A DNA stretch of 6,698 nucleotides. It comes from CAZHFA01 sp964534945. GTDB lineage: Bacteria > Bdellovibrionota_C > UBA2361 > CAKMMH01. Location of the stretch: positions 1-6,698 of the forward strand of contig CAZHSB010000067.1 in the NCBI GenBank assembly GCA_964534945.1, read 5' to 3'. A program made the translations under genes and the position numbers. This document shows, piece by piece, positions 6,656-6,698 of the stretch (positions are counted from its first letter, which is position 1; the number at the start of each line of letters is the position of its first letter). Below the pieces are notes generated by a model that was given only the letters and a program-made list of their open reading frames with translations, did no database searches and was not told the DNA's origin.

Positions 6656-6698
6656 GTCCTAAATAATGTCCACATAAAATGAAGTGTCTATCAGAATT
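6656..6698. mobile_element. Possible insertion-sequence end abutting the truncated regulator
   Basis: The last 43 bp do not encode the expected Crp/Fnr sensor domain in any frame. They contain spaced GTCC/GTGTC repeats (GTCC at 6656, GTCCAC at 6668, GTGTC at 6683), which recall the terminal transposase-binding repeats of IS3-type elements. No transposase lies in the window and the boundary base is uncertain; this is inferred from the gene truncation and the look of the sequence. Confidence 0.3.

Overview
This AT-rich window appears to come from a low-GC anaerobic Firmicute, most likely a clostridium. Three things point that way: strong AGGAGG-type ribosome binding sites, frequent TTG/GTG starts, and an Hcp with the anaerobe-type N-terminal cysteine spacing. 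The species cannot be named from the sequence. Every recognisable intact gene is on the minus strand, so the window reads from right to left.

Right part (about 5450-6698), a redox/nitrosative-stress module. At the right edge is the C-terminal third of a Crp/Fnr-family regulator. Its N-terminal sensor domain is missing, and the sequence beyond the break looks like the end of an insertion sequence. Next comes a small operon of a 104-residue cupin and a single-cluster [4Fe-4S] ferredoxin. A 7+7 bp palindrome lies upstream, centred exactly 41.5 bp before the predicted transcription start, which is the geometry of a class II Crp/Fnr-activated promoter. A terminator hairpin follows the ferredoxin.

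Middle (3731-5377), hcp. It encodes a complete hybrid-cluster protein with all cluster ligands present. Its leader region holds a second strong hairpin that could be a terminator or an attenuator. The 430 bp between hcp and cas3 carry no intact gene. They hold a possible cas promoter, a decayed plus-strand open frame with its own ribosome binding site, and two small inverted repeats.

Left part (1-3300), the front of a type I-C CRISPR-Cas operon in the usual order: cas3 (HD nuclease plus helicase), cas5 (the crRNA-processing Cas5c/Cas5d type), then the first 33 codons of cas8c, cut by the window edge. Catalytic motifs of Cas3 and Cas5 are intact. No CRISPR repeats lie in the window; the array and cas7-cas4-cas1-cas2 would be expected further left.

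The two modules are neighbours, and nothing in the sequence links them functionally. I see no clearly new system. The most informative signals are the operator-promoter geometry and the likely disruption of the regulator that would be its natural partner.
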